Counted from the stretch's first letter, positions 10,239 to 56,326 are shown. The stretch: 64,000 nucleotides of DNA from Macquaria australasica (GCA_005408345.1 SEMN01000189.1:854627-918626), one strand, 5' to 3'. Made by a program: numbers and translations. The notes: generated by a model not told the origin, from the letters alone.

Positions 10239-13131
10239 AGATGTTGCACCATATAATTTTGCTTTGGGTGGTTTTCGCGTCAGTGGATCATGTATCCCTT
10301 GCAGCTCCTTCTGCACAAACAGGTAACACATTAGGTATTATATTAGGTAATACAACACACGCATATATACAAATTCATGCACTGTACTTTCCCACATCAC
10401 TGCTGTCTAACCTTCTTATTTTAATGAAATTGGCTTTATTTTCAGTAAATGAGGAGGTTACCTACACAGAAGTCACAAAGGATGTTGAGACTACTCAGAA
10501 ACTCACCAGGACAAACTTTGAACATTTGGAGAAATTACGGCGCAGGTCCACGTATGTTGCAAGGAGCTGTAAAGAGATCAGGGACAGATATAATGAACAA
10601 GAAGGTGCATTTCAAATTTAACAAATGTTATTGATTAACCCTCTCATTAATTTAAGGTGTTGCAACCCTCTCAAAAACATATATATTTAATGAAAATAAA
10701 GATTTTCACTCATTAACCCTAACTATAATATTTCCAGATGGGTTGTATTACCTGACCACTGCTAACGGCATGGTCTATCAGACTTTCTGTGACATGACCA
10801 CTGCGGGAGGTGGCTGGACGCTGGTGGCGAGCGTCCATGAGAACAGTGTTTATGGAAGGTGCACAGTGGGCGACCGCTGGTCGAGCCAGCAGGGCAACAG
10901 TGCTGACCTGCCAGATGGAGACGGGAACTGGTCCAACAGAAACACCTTTGGAACAGCAGAGGGCGCCACCTCGGATGATTTTAAGGTACAGAAACAACTT
11001 GACACAGGAATACAGTGGTGGAAAGTAACTAAGTACATTTACTCAAGTACTGTACTTAAGTGAAAGTTTGAGGTATCCTACTTGTACTTTACTTGAGTAT
11101 TTTGCATTTTGTTCTACTTTGTCCTTCCACGACAGTTCAGAGGGAAATATTGCACTTTTTACTCCACTATATTTATCTGACAGTTTGAGTTATAGTTAAT
11201 TTCAGATTAGGATTTTACATTAAAAAAACACAATGATGAATTTATAAAATACAACACATTGTCAAAGATTAAACCAGTGGTTCCCAACCTTGCTGACTTG
11301 TGACCCCCGCACAACAAACCAGTGTCTAGTTGGGGCCCCTTGTCATGTGTCAGACGTCTATAAGTTGTTAGCAGTTTCACCAAAGAGACATTTCCTCTCT
11401 AAACAGGTGTAATTGATAACAATAAAATGACATTTAGGTTCCAGGGTCATGGTATTGTGCATGCTGGCTCACTGTCGTATCTTAATGGGGCACTTGATGG
11501 AACTGGGCCATCGTTAACGAAATTAGTTTCCCCTGTGTCACCATCTGTCAAATGACGTACTTGCACTATTGTTACACCATATACTGTAGCCCAACAGATT
11601 CTGTGATCTGGTTTGGAATTTGAGCTATATGCTACTGCCGCTGTATACTTTATTTTAATAGCTGTTATCAAACACAGCGCCTTCATAGTATTTAGATTGG
11701 GTCACAAATTTTGGTTGCGGTGTACAGAAATCTGTGACTGATCACATTCTGTGATGCTAGAGGATAAATTAACTACATGAAAAAAAAACAGGGTCAACCA
11801 GATATCGACAGGTGAGTGCTCTATAGACAGACCTATGCACACATCTGCCATCACAGCTGTCAACATTTGTTACCCTCTCTTTTTCTATGGGGTCACATCT
11901 TTGGGGTCAAAATTTGTGACCCTATGTAAGTACTATGGAGGCACCATTTTAGGTTACAGCTGCTATTAAAATAAGTTATGTGATAAAGTATGATAAAAAA
12001 TGTTTGGTGAAGTTCCTTCTTGGGTCGCAGCATTTGGTGTAAAACCGGTACTGGTCAAGTTACATTTGTCTTTTTATTTGTCAATAAAAATTGGAGGTCA
12101 GAGAAGAAAAAGAAACCCCTGACCTAAATCACAATTAGAGTTGTGATATTGTGTACACTTTCACAGACTCCAGGTTACTATGATATAGTAGCAGAAGACA
12201 TGTCTGTGTGGCATGTTCCCAACAACTTCCCACTGGAGCTCTGGAACCTGGGAGCCATCCTCCGCTACCACACTGTCAACCGCTTTCTCCGCCTGTATGG
12301 AGGGAACCTCTTTCAGCTCTTCAAGGTAACTTAGTAGTGTAGTCATGTCAAATTATAATCATTAACTACACAAGCAAACCGGCAGGTCTACAGGCACATG
12401 CTCTCATGACTCAAAACAAAATTGTGTCACATTCTTCCAGCAATATCCAGTGAGATACAACGTCGGCTCGTGCAGCAACAGAGGGCCAGCTATTCCCATT
12501 GTGTATGACCATGGAGACAGAGAGTCCACCAGAATGCTGTATGGACCCAATCCAAGAGGTAAAAAGCTCATGTAGCAAGAGGAAATGGAGATAATGAAGA
12601 GCTTTTTCACCATCATGGATGGATGTGGATATCAATCTGGATTGGTGCTTGGGCCCATTAATATAGAATTGTTACTTTTATCACCTTTTCCAAAAACTAA
12701 ACCAAATTCATCCTGCTGTTATCAAGGTAGCCTTTTGAAAAACTCACTGTTTTTTTTCTGTTCATATGAAAGCGGAGTCTGAACCAGGTTTCATCACATT
12801 CAGAGCAATAAACAACGAACGAGCAGCCATGGCTATCTGCTCCGGGGTGAAGCCGATCACTGGATGCAACACTGAACATGTGAGTCTGAATCCATTGTCA
12901 CACTTCTGCTGTCAGTCAGTCAACACAGCAAATGATACACAGTGTAATAATCCTGTTTTTTTCTTGTGTGTGTGTGTGTGTCTCCAGTACTGTATAGGAG
13001 GAGGTGGATATTTCGGCCCTGATCAGTGTGGGGACTTCCCGGCATTTGACTGGGACAGACTGGGAAGGGAACAAGGCTGGAGCGCTTCCAAAGAGATGAC
13101 TGAGGCTGCTGTTTTACTGTTTTACCGCTGA
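10239..13131 (+). CDS. itln: Intelectin (secreted calcium-dependent glycan-binding lectin), complete; joined exons listed separately
   Basis: Seven coding exons (10241-10322, 10446-10604, 10738-10985, 12167-12325, 12441-12558, 12773-12879, 12988-13131) join in frame to 338 aa plus stop. Intelectins are secreted lectins that bind exocyclic diols of microbial glycans and act in innate defence. Visible features are a hydrophobic signal peptide (IILLWVVFA), a short N-terminal stalk, the fibrinogen-like start (GLYYLTTANG..YQTFCDMTTAGGGWTLVASVHEN), GRCTVGDRWSSQQG, NPGYYDI-like PGYYDIVAEDMSVWHVPNN, NNERAAMAICSG, the calcium/ligand motif CNTEHYCIGGGGYF, QCGDF.AFDW and the terminal EMTEAAVLLFYR. Usual family length is about 310-340 aa. 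Every splice junction has GT/AG and a consistent phase. The aromatic residue that is Tyr in human ITLN1 near the end (GYSSS) is Trp here (GWSAS). The orthology group among fish intelectins is not resolved. Confidence 0.95.
10241..10322 (+). CDS. itln: Intelectin coding exon 1: signal peptide
   Basis: ATG at 10241 follows an acceptor-like TTTTTTCACAG ending at 10238, so the 5' UTR is probably split by an intron. It encodes MLHHIILLWVVFASVDHVSL, a typical secretion signal, and ends in phase 1 at the GTAACA donor. An in-frame ATG at 10169 was not chosen because it lies in the inferred intron and would bury the signal peptide. Confidence 0.85.
10446..10604 (+). CDS. itln: Intelectin coding exon 2: N-terminal stalk
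   Basis: Phase 1 to phase 1, 159 nt. Encodes a Lys/Glu/Thr-rich segment ending VARSCKEIRDRYNEQE; the SCKEI motif matches the sequence that precedes the fibrinogen-like domain in intelectins. The acceptor is TTATTTTCAG and the donor GTGCAT. Confidence 0.88.
10738..10985 (+). CDS. itln: Intelectin coding exon 3: fibrinogen-like core
   Basis: 248 nt. Encodes DGLYYLTTANG through TLVASVHEN and GRCTVGDRWSSQQG to ATSDDFK, the most conserved part of the family. The donor GTACAG lies only 27 bases before a transposon-like repeat that starts at 11013. Confidence 0.95.
11013..11275. mobile_element. MITE-like element in intelectin intron 3
   Basis: Begins CAGTGGTGGAAAGTAACTAA, matching the left end of the 107-bp element at 8911, and continues with TACTTGAGTATTTTGCATTT and TCAGAGGGAAATATTGCAC, which recur at 62774-62900. 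The right boundary is uncertain because another repeat (CCAGTGGTTCCCAACC) begins at about 11274. Confidence 0.55.
11278..11430. repeat. Dispersed repeat in intelectin intron 3
   Basis: Shares CTTGTGACCCC, GTTGTTAGCAGTTTCACC and CCTCTCTAAAC, in order, with the segments at 6365-6760. Confidence 0.5.
12167..12325 (+). CDS. itln: Intelectin coding exon 4
   Basis: 159 nt, phase 0 on both sides. Encodes TPGYYDIVAEDMSVWHVPNN through LRYHTVNRFLRLYGGNLFQL FK, the middle of the carbohydrate-recognition domain. The acceptor is TTTCACAG and the donor GTAACT. Confidence 0.94.
12441..12558 (+). CDS. itln: Intelectin coding exon 5
   Basis: 118 nt. Encodes QYPVRYNVGSCSNRGPAIPI and VYDHGDRES, matching the KYPVKYG..C..GP.IPVVYDFGD block of intelectins. 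The acceptor is TTCTTCCAG and the donor GTAAAA. Confidence 0.94.
12773..12879 (+). CDS. itln: Intelectin coding exon 6
   Basis: 107 nt. Encodes the F.TF.R.NNERAA block and ends GCNTEH, the first part of the calcium and ligand site. The acceptor is the short AG after CATATGAA; phase and family alignment fix it. Confidence 0.92.
12988..13131 (+). CDS. itln: Intelectin coding exon 7 with stop
   Basis: 144 nt including TGA. Encodes YCIGGGGYFGPDQCGDF, the AFDW aromatic residue and the invariant ending EAAVLLFYR. The preceding intron ends in a TG repeat directly before TCTCCAG. Confidence 0.95.
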   Translation, partial: YCIGGGGYFGPDQCGDFPAFDWDRLGREQGWSASKEMTEAAVLLFYR

Positions 13132-16100
13132 GAGGATTATTTGCACATGTAGCTCATGACTATTGTACATGATCAGTCTGGTCAACCATCCCAGTTGTAG
13201 ACATATAGATTCATGTCAAGTCAGGTTTATTTGTTATAGCTCTTAATCACAGCACATCTCATATTACAGAGAACCAGCCTTGCGTTTCTCATGGTGTCAT
13301 TGGCCTTAAAGAACAGATCAGATATTACAGTAAACATTCATTTGTAATTAAGCTGCACTCCAGCAGGTGGCGTTATTGTACTGCATATTCAAATGAAACA
13401 TTTAACATTGGGATTGTTGGATGGTTTTTCTCAAGTGAAGATTGTGGCTGTCTGTCTGACTGCTGGGATCCTGTGATGTCCTTTGACCACACTGGCATAG
13501 TCAGTTTTGTCCATGAAGGTTAGACTGATATATATTATAGGTTGCATATATGTCGGCTTTTATCAAATATCAGCTAATCTCATCGAAGTTCGGCATGATG
13601 AAGTTTCCACCCAGATCAATGATGTTTTTATTATCGTTGTACATTTTATTTACTACTTCAGTTCAATGACAGTCTTTCTATTTAGTGCTTCTAAATATGG
13701 CTCATGATGGTCTAAATACAGTTCGAGAGGCATTTCCGCAACAGCACAAATGAATATCTCTTGAAAATTGTAAATTTGTATAATTTTGGGCAAAAATACA
13801 CGTTTGTTTTTAAGACATTGAGTGTTGGCGCAAAATATCATCACTTGTTACCTGTAATACAAAAACATTAAAGGAGAAGGCTGGTTGTTTTTTTTCTATA
13901 TATATATTTTTATTGTCGACAAATCCCTGGAAAAGATCAAAACTAACAATGCGTTCTTCCCTACCTTGTCTGTGTCTCTCAGCACCAAGTCGATTTGTTC
14001 CTACTGAAGATGTGAATCTTTAAAAACGGGTCACAAACAGATTATTTCATTCATAAATAAGAGCAAAATAATTTATAAAATAAAACAGCTGGGCACTGTA
14101 GATTTTAGGAAATGTTACTCAAACAGGACCAAATAGTGTATTTCTTGGGGACTATTTGCAGCTGCGGATTAATACACGTTTGGTATGCTAGGAAGTGTAT
14201 GTGGGATTAACTCAAAATAAACTACAGTGCCCAGGTTCATTGTAATGTGGGCTTTATTGTGTGTGTTTGTAATCATTTTTGCACAACAATGGAGGTCTAT
14301 GATAAATAAACTGTATCAGGCTTTGGCTACATAGACAACACTTGTTAGTGGGAACAATTCATTGTTGTTTTTGTTCTTTTCATGGGATTTGTTGACAATA
14401 TAGAATATTACCAGTCCTATCGTTTAATCTAGTGGGACTAGAAAATACTGGTCTTACACTTATGTGCATGAAATACTAAGGGAGTGTGGAGGAGCATATG
14501 AGATCAGGAGTAAAAACGACGCAGAAGAAGGGTAAATGTTTAACTAGAGACCGAGAGGGGATGAAAAGAAGTAACGGTGAGGATGAAGACATTTCGCACA
14601 GTCCCTGCTGTATTCTCCATTTTACGCATAGTATCTTTAAAGAATAATGGAAGATTACTGTCCACATTATTTGTGCTTCAAAATTTTAATAATAATTCTC
14701 TTCAGTATGTCAAAGGGAACATTTCTGACTTGGACCTCTTAGTGCGACAAAAAAGGCAAAGGTGAGGAGTGTGAGGTAAATATTGTGTTTAATAAACAAA
14801 CATCAGTCAGGGAACTGACATTAGTCTGGGGATGGAGAACGGGGGGAATATAAAGCACAATGCACATGTGTAGAGGTGGAGGGACATATTTATCTGTTAC
14901 ACAAGGTGCCCCCGTACAGTAGGAGCAGGAAGTTCTATATAACATACAGATCAGGATCCAAGTCTACGGTACAAAAACTTAGCAGCAACATGTTAACGTC
15001 GGAGACCAAGGGGCTAACAAAGTAGTTTCATTTAGAAAAAGTCACAGTATTCTTTAAGCATAAATTTGTTAAAAAGGTAAAAACAGTTCTAAGCATCCTC
15101 TAGGGTCAATGCTACGCACAAGATTTGTGTGTGAAATACATAGGTAGGGAAATTATCTATACATTTATACTCTAATATAAAGACCTTCTGGTAATGGCAC
15201 AGTACAAACTCTCAGGAAACGCGACAAAAATATACAATGTCTTCACGTCACATTTGCAGATTAAAATGTAACTAAGGTCTCTGGCAAGCACAATAGTTTC
15301 AGTGATCAAAAAAAAAAAAAAAACAACTTCTCTTCAACCAAAATAAAGGACACCATTTTGTTAGTTCAGCTATCTTGACAGATTATGTCTTTTTAATACA
15401 AAAATAAGGACAAATATAAATTAATATATATTAAAAGAATCAGATTGATACATAGGGGATCTACCGAATAAGTACAGGTATTTATGATACAATAAATACT
15501 TGTCATTCATGACTGGGGGTAGATAAACAGAGAGTAGTGTATTTAACCTGGCAGGTAATATGTATAACTTCTACAGGTGAGAGCATTTGTGTGTGCGTGC
15601 GTGCGTGTGTGTGTGTGTGTGTGTTGTTCAGTAGCTGTAAAAAATACCACAAGTTTGAGCACAGCTGTGTGTTGGATCGTGCACACAGTCTCAGAGGGTT
15701 CAGGAGGTCTGTTAAGGGGGACCTCAGACTACAGTGGTGGTTTCTTGTGTTGTAGGGGGATTATCACTGCCCTCCGTCTCCCATGCCTTAATGCAGCTCC
15801 TCCTAGTGGTGAGTCTGTGGTACTACCAGTTAAGGTTACTCCTAAAACACACAACTCACAGACAGGAAGCAGGAAGTCTACAGGAGGAGGTCAGCCGTCA
15901 GTGACCGGTCCGTCCTCCAGGGAAGAGACAGTGTGGCACACCATTGGAGTCATCATGACCAACGAAAAGAAGTAGATGTAAGGAAAAAGTCAACTCTTGT
16001 GTTGGTGTTTTTTGTTTTTTTTGTCTTTTTCTCCACTTCATAATAAAAAATAAGTCTGTTTTTGTACTTTACAATACAATTCAACATCCCCACCGAGGAA

Positions 16101-16385
16101 GCATCAATCATCAGTCCAGCACTGACAAGAAAAGAAACTCTTTTTTTTAAGTTGTTTCTCTAGTTTTTTTTGCCTTTTTTAAGGGTTTTTAAAAAACAAA
16201 AACAGGGTTGGTGGGGGGTGGGGTAGGGGGACTGTGGAGGGTGAAGGGTTTTCTCAGGAGGAATCGGGACCTTGGACAAGTGGGACAGGGATCAAGTAAG
16301 GCGGGCAGGAACATAAAACATATCTGCAGAGGAGGAAATCTGCCGAGGGTGATGTCTCTTTTTTTCTTTTTTTTCTCTCTCTTTT
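13132..16385. other. Convergent intergenic region: intelectin 3' end and presumed slit2 3' UTR
   Basis: No coding exon recognised. An ATTAAA at 13867 is a weak candidate polyadenylation signal for intelectin but lies inside a transposon-like element. On the minus strand, TTTATT (AATAAA complement) occurs at 14253-14258 and 13908-13913 and could end slit2 transcripts. A poly-A run lies near 15309 and T-rich runs lie near 16010-16200, just downstream of the slit2 stop. Several 60-130 codon ORFs here look like chance. Confidence 0.4.
13867..14428. mobile_element. Inverted-repeat element, copy A
   Basis: The left end (ATTAAAGGAGAAGGCTGGT, then TATTGTCGACAAATCCCTGG and AAAGATCAAAAC) is mirrored by the right end (GTTCTTTTCATGGGATTTG, TTGACAATATAG, then ACCAGTCCTATCGTTTAAT). 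The interior contains inverted GCACTGTAG / CTACAGTGC motifs. About 562 bp with no transposase ORF. The second copy is at 23091-23432. Confidence 0.6.
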
Positions 16386-49862
<33,477 letters not shown>

Positions 49863-50355
49863 CTGGGCAGAGAGACAGAGAGAGAGAGAGACGTAGAGAA
49901 GAAGGGAGAAAGAGAAATAAGGTGGCAGAGAGTTAAGCCAAGCTGTCACAGAGTCACTCGCTTTGCAGCACAAGTACTTGATGTAATCACTAAAATGCAG
50001 CGGGGGAACTTCAGAGCCAGACAGATCATCTGCAAAATTGAGTTCCTTGCACACAGAGCACTCCTTCGCCAAATATAATCATCTGTCTCTATTCATCTCT
50101 CAGTGACACAAAAAATGCTTCCTCTGACAAGTGTCCACGTATCTAGAGAGCCAGACGCAATTCAATTGTCTGCTTTGAGCCATCCATCCAACTCAGGTAT
50201 AAGACGCTTTAAATGCTTAAACAACCTGTAGGGGGCACTAGTGACCTCCGCTTCCCTCAGAGCTTTCTGTTTTATCCTCTCATCTCTCCCACTCATCTCT
50301 CCCTCGCCCCCGCCACCCCCTCCTCTTTCCTCTGCTTTTAAGAAGTTAGTGATGG

Positions 50356-50357
<2 letters not shown>

Positions 50358-50420
<63 letters not shown>
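50358..50420. repeat. (TG)n microsatellite
   Basis: About 31 TG units in slit2 intron 4; CA in the transcript. Confidence 0.97.
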
Positions 50421-50422
<2 letters not shown>

Positions 50423-52402
50423 TATGAGCGCTGGGGTTTACAGAGATTTAATTTTCAGCCACTTTAACTAAGCCGCAGCAACAACAAAAAAAAAAAAAAA
50501 AGAAAAAGAAAAACACACTAAATTTACTGCAGTCAGTGACACACACGTTCAGACATATGTGTTCATGGTCCCCTTCACTCACACGAGTACATAAATAAAC
50601 TCGAACACACAAACAGGTGTCTACGGCATGCAGCCAAATGAAATACATGCTATCACTGGTTGGTATAGCAACTTAGTGAAGGACACACACACATGCATAG
50701 GTGCTGAAGGATGCACACACAAATAGTGACATGAAGTGAGGTGTTAAGCACACTCGCATACACAGACGCAAATATAAATAAAGTAATGTAAAGTAGAGGT
50801 ATGAGAATGAATTCAGCTGTCTGGAGGAGGCAGATGTGAAATGCAGGTACTAAAAAAATAAAGCTATACCATCTCAACATTAGAGAAACATCTCAGCACC
50901 ACTGGAAACACTTAGACATCGTAATGCTGTCTCAGACTGCTCGACAATGTGTGCATGTCCACAGCCAATACAGACCCAAGTTCCAGACAGACTATTTGAC
51001 CTTTCACCATTGAAAGGTCATCCAGCTCTCGACCCTGACTGTGGCACCGTGACCTCCACCGCGGTAATCGGCTAACAGCTAATGCCCAGCCACATTCCTC
51101 ACATTCCTGTGGGTGTGATCGTATAATCATTGCTGCAGGTATCATCCACCTGCTGCTTTTATACCCACATCTGGAGTGATCATTTGTTGCCAAGAATAAA
51201 GACAAATGACAGAGAGGGTGTTTAAAAGACTGAGAAGCTTGAGTGGTTGTATCCTTGTTCTTGGGGATTATCGTTTGCAGCCTTGATGTCCAACTCAAAT
51301 GACAAAACTAGTCCCTTTTTGCAATCAATGCTTATAGTGACTTTCCCTTTAGCCTCCAAGCCTGTGGGAGGGCAGGCTGGTGATTGACAGCTGATACAGC
51401 AGGGGCTCAAAGACACAATGTAAACAAACTTTCTCTGGCAACTGTAGCTTATTAGCAAAGGAGCAGATGTTAGCAGTGGTACTGGAGAAAAAAGGACCTC
51501 ACCGTTCTGCATCTACCCCCACTGATCATGACATCTGCAGGTAAATGTTTAAGATGTTCAAACTGCTGCAGCTGCCTAGCAAATTAGCTATCAAGTGAAA
51601 ATTACATAAGCAGGTGTACTTTTCTTCTGTGGAAGTTTGTTTCCTATTGCAAGCCAAGTTGCAAGACAAAATGTGCTTGTAGATAGGAGGGAGATGGAAG
51701 CTGCAGTGTTGCTTGCAGTTACATTCAAAATGTATCCCAATTTTGATAAGCTTTTAAGCATTTGAGTCATTTATTGAGCAAAAATGTCAAAACATGTTCT
51801 GGTTCCAGCCCCTCAAATGTGAGGATTCGCAGCCTTTCTCTGTTTTGAATCGTACTAAATTGGATATCTCTGGTGAAATTATGAGTGCAAAATAATTGTT
51901 AGCTGTAGCCCCAGTAAAATGTGTTCACTGGCTATATGTGGAGAAGTTCTCCTCCATCTGGAATAAAATGTAACTTCCTCATACATAAATAAAAAAAACA
52001 CAAATTACTAATTTAATTTCAGTTGGACACATGAACACATACATGTGCACCTGTACCTGCCTACACACACACACCCACACGCACACACACACAAATGGCC
52101 AGTTCTCATTATGTTTCAATGCTCTCTGATGCCGAGATCAATCAACATGATCCTGGAATAAGACTTTACAAACAGAGGTTGATGAAAAAGAGGCATCACC
52201 TTTGCTGTTTTACACAAAACATGTGTGTGCTTTTCCTCATGCAAACACACACACACACACACAGCGGCTGGTCTGAATCAAATAGAGTGTATCCTGATAC
52301 TGTTTTTACAGGACCAGGGGGATTTGGAAAACAGCCGTGCTCTTTTAACCGCTGGAACTCTAAAACCAAATAAACACTCTGAAAGTGCTCCTTAACCCTA
52401 CA

Positions 52403-52403
52403 T

Positions 52404-52442
<39 letters not shown>

Positions 52443-52458
52443 CACACACACACACACA

Positions 52459-52490
<32 letters not shown>
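52403..52490. repeat. (CA)n microsatellite, interrupted
   Basis: About 40 CA units with CCTA and CATA interruptions. Confidence 0.96.
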
Positions 52491-53084
52491 GCAGAGTATG
52501 TAACTTACAGTGTGCATCCACTTCATCTGCCTATCAGATGTAGATATCAGTAAAAACTTGTTAATGTGTCACATGTGAGGAGTTGACAGTTTGACAGTTT
52601 GTAAGTCTGTGTTTTAAGCCGCACACAGACCTCCACTGTACACGACAGCACATGGTCAGCTAATTTTGGCCAGAGTGTGTTTACACACTCACTTAACATG
52701 TTCGCTTGGGAACATACAACTCACTTCTCCGTCGCAATTATAGTAATGCAGCTATGGTAAACTCTGTAAGAAGGTAGGGGTTTAAAGTATATGATTGAAG
52801 CACGAGAGAGGTAGAGTTGTGCACAAGTACAGTATGTACTGTAAGTGTGTGTGTGTTTGACATATGCATTTATCTTTTGATGCACTGCAATGATTGGAAA
52901 TTGATTTTTCACATCCCTCTGTGCCTGTGATGTACGACAAGAGAGAGACAGCACACATGCACGCACACACACACACACGCGCGTGTACACAAACATAGTA
53001 CACATGTGACTGGCAGTTTGGGTTAGTGTGTGGCTCTTAAGGAAGTGCAGGAGGCCACTCTAAACCCTATTCATCACTCAGACC

Positions 53085-53090
<6 letters not shown>

Positions 53091-53119
<29 letters not shown>
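53091..53119. repeat. (GA)n microsatellite
   Basis: About 14 GA units, read directly. Confidence 0.93.
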
Positions 53120-53123
<4 letters not shown>

Positions 53124-53463
53124 AACAGCAAGTTTTACCCCGACTAGGAAATTGACTTCTTAGGGACTTAGGAGTGGATTTTCTTCCTCAGTTTGGCGCC
53201 AAGGCACCTGATTCAATTTCATCTTTAGTTAAATCGTTTGGTAGATGTCCCAGTCCCACCCACCACTTTCCCTCTCTTTCTCCCTATATTCTTCTCTGGC
53301 TCTCTCTCCGTCGACCTCTCCCTTTTCATCCTCTTTTCTCTCTCTCTCTTCCTTTTCTCTGAAATTGGTCTTGTTTTTGGACTTCCCCAAGGTTTAACCC
53401 CTCACCTCTGCCCTTGTGCCTAAACCGGGAGGTTACCTTCATTAAAAGAGGCTCCTGCTGAGC

Positions 53464-53465
<2 letters not shown>

Positions 53466-53505
<40 letters not shown>

Positions 53506-53508
53506 TTT
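53466..53508. repeat. (TG)n microsatellite
   Basis: About 20 TG units ending in a TATG interruption. Confidence 0.94.
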
Positions 53509-54324
53509 CAGAGGGTTCTTAACTTAGCAGCATGATATAGTTCCTGTATGGATTTAATACCTCCGGCCCCTTCAAACAAAAACACACGCATGCACACACC
53601 TACACACACACACACACACCAGACACACTGTTGCTAAAAACTGACAGCTGACAGCACACTGCCAAACAAAAACAGACTTAAACACACTCACACACACACA
53701 CACTGATGATATACATGCTCTGCACTAAATGTGTAGTGACGGAAAATCCCACTTCAGCTAAACTTTCACTCTTTTTATCATGCTCTCTCTTTTTGACCGT
53801 GTCTACTGGAGGCGGAATAAATCTGAAAACATATCTTTTTCACTTTACACATTAAGATGAATCTGAAAACACCAGCGTCATGTTTTAGTATGGACGGGGA
53901 AAACAGAGCTTTTGAAAAACAATGATGCAAACCTGCTAAGGATAGTGTTTGTCTTAGTAAACAGCTGGCACATAACTTTTTTTAAATATAATTGTTCAGC
54001 TGTCTGATGACAGAAACAGAAAAATATGTAAATAGCAACAAGTTAAAACTCATTATGGGTGATCACAGAGAGCAGGAGGGGGCAGAACAGAGATTTGACC
54101 AGCTGAGACTCAGCAGAGTGACGTGACTGTGTCTCTAGCAGATGTTGGCTGTGAATTTTGTTGTTTGCTGAACAACGAAGGAAGAAGAAGAGGAGATTTA
54201 GCAGTTTTCATATTGTTTTGGTGTTTTACTGTGTAATCACCAGTCCGAATCATGTGGACGCAGTCTTTTTCTATATCTTCTGACCTTCCTCTTTGTCTGT
54301 TTTTCTCACCTATGGTGGCCCAGG

Positions 54325-54372
54325 ATGTGTGTGTGTGTGTGTGTGTGTGTCTGTGTGTGTGTGTGTGTGTGC
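54325..54372. repeat. (TG)n microsatellite
   Basis: About 23 TG units with a single TCTG interruption. Confidence 0.94.
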
Positions 54373-54685
54373 GTGACAGAGTCAGGTCTCCAGTGTTAAG
54401 AGCTTAGTGCTGCTTTTCTAAAGGGTCTTTTCAGAGTGAGAGGAGCTTTTGACGCCCTGCGTGTCTAAGAAGACCTGGGCATGAAAGAGCAGCACTCAAT
54501 TCTCACACATGCACCCCTCATCCTTCCCCTCCTCCCTTCTCTTTCTCTCTCACGCTGGACACACACACACACACACACACACTCTCACCTACTGTTATAC
54601 AGTTTCTGAACCTTTTGTACGTGCCCTACTGCCACGAGATTCTTCCCAGGTCCAGCAAACTGGGGGTTCCCTTGGATCTATATAT

Positions 54686-54686
<1 letters not shown>

Positions 54687-54738
<52 letters not shown>
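54687..54738. repeat. (TG)n microsatellite
   Basis: About 25 TG units; a CA tract of opposite sense lies about 130 bases to the left (54559-54580). Confidence 0.95.
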
Positions 54739-55241
54739 ACAGGCTATTGGCCGGAGTTGGCAGAGCAGTAAACTAATCATCTTGTTCAAATCCCTTTCGG
54801 AGACCTTAATCCTATTAAGTATAAGAATGTGTGAATGGGCAAGGAGTCAAAAAGGAAAAAAAGAAAAAAGGAAGAGAAAGTGAGGAATAGATGGACGGAG
54901 TAAGAAAATATGAATGCAAAAGATAAGACAGATGCTTTGCGAGAGAAGGAGCAAGTTTTGGGTTTTGTAGAAGGGTAGAACGGGATGGTCATGGAGAAAG
55001 ACTAAAAATTAGACCGATATTGTGTGTGTGTGAGTGTGTGTGGATCCTTCAGCTAATTCAGGGAGCAATGCCATGGAGTGGACCCCCAAAGATCACACTT
55101 CTGTGGGCAATTAGGAGGAGAAAGACTCCCAAAGAAAAGAGAGGAGATGAGGGGGGAGAAAGGAGAGGGAGGCTTGCTGAAGACAATGCAGAGGATTATT
55201 GAACACACTGGGCCAGGACTGGCACCTGGGAATGTGGAGGA

Positions 55242-55319
<78 letters not shown>

Positions 55320-55346
55320 ATGCATGTGTGTGTGTGTGTGTGTGTG
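55242..55346. repeat. Long (TG)n microsatellite
   Basis: About 50 TG units with a CATGCATG interruption near 55319. A CA tract (55500-55536) of opposite sense lies 150 bases to the right, so the pair could form a hairpin in RNA. Confidence 0.96.
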
Positions 55347-55496
55347 ATGGTGAATCATGATGTCTCTGGTTTTAAAGTGTATCTCGGAAAGTCTTGGGTG
55401 GCAGAATTTTAACACTCAGCGTGAAAAACATGATAAAAACTCTTACTATTTGCTCTTTCAAGAGACAGAGTTATTATGCAGAATCACACACACCCT

Positions 55497-55541
<45 letters not shown>

Positions 55542-56255
55542 CCTCGTCTTTCAGCCTCTCTTCAGTCGCTCTCTTCTAAACTAATATTGACTTTGCTCAT
55601 GAATGACAGATCTGCCGTCTTCCTCCCTCTCCTCCTTTTTCCATCTCATTGTCTGCTTCCCTTATTCGCCATCACGCCTCATACACATACTTTAAATGCC
55701 AGGTAAGAGGGTTGCTATGGTTACTGGACCAGGGTGGACACCTAGGGGACATTTTGACTTGACAGAGAGGATGTCCCCTGTGTGTGCCTGAGTCTGCCTG
55801 TCTGGCTACCAGGATGGCAATCTGCCAGAAAAGGTGTGTGTGTGTGTGTGTGTGTGTTGCCTCCACGAGTTGTAACATTACTGAGTGCTCAGTTTACAAA
55901 AGCTCTTGTGGTAGCAGCTGTGTTATTTTTGCTGCTTTGCTAAGGAGTTTGATTTTGCAACCTTTCTTCCTTTATACTCTGAATACAGACAGGAAAGCCA
56001 AGATGATTGCTTGGTAGAAATGCTACATTCTGCCTACTGATTTCCTACATAAATAGCTCCTGCTCCTTCCATTCAGCTACCAATCGTTTTGTAGTGAGCT
56101 CTTAACAAAGCCAGCTGTAAGCCGCTCGCCAAACTTGTAACACAAGCGTCTTGTTGCTGTGGAAACGACACCCTCAACAGGCATTTCTTATCACATGTAT
56201 ATAGTAAGATTAACTGGTAAAACAACAAAGCTGAAAAAACAAAGATCATGTATGG

Positions 56256-56259
<4 letters not shown>

Positions 56260-56325
<66 letters not shown>
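56260..56325. repeat. (TG)n microsatellite
   Basis: About 32 uninterrupted TG units. Confidence 0.96.

Positions 56326-56326
<1 letters not shown>

Noticed and set aside
10169..10240. Upstream in-frame ATG for intelectin
   Set aside because: It lies before a good splice acceptor and would place 24 residues ahead of the signal peptide.
15577..15975. 132-codon plus-strand ORF left of slit2
   Set aside because: Starts in a TG repeat, shows no family motif, and lies in the presumed slit2 3' UTR on the opposite strand.
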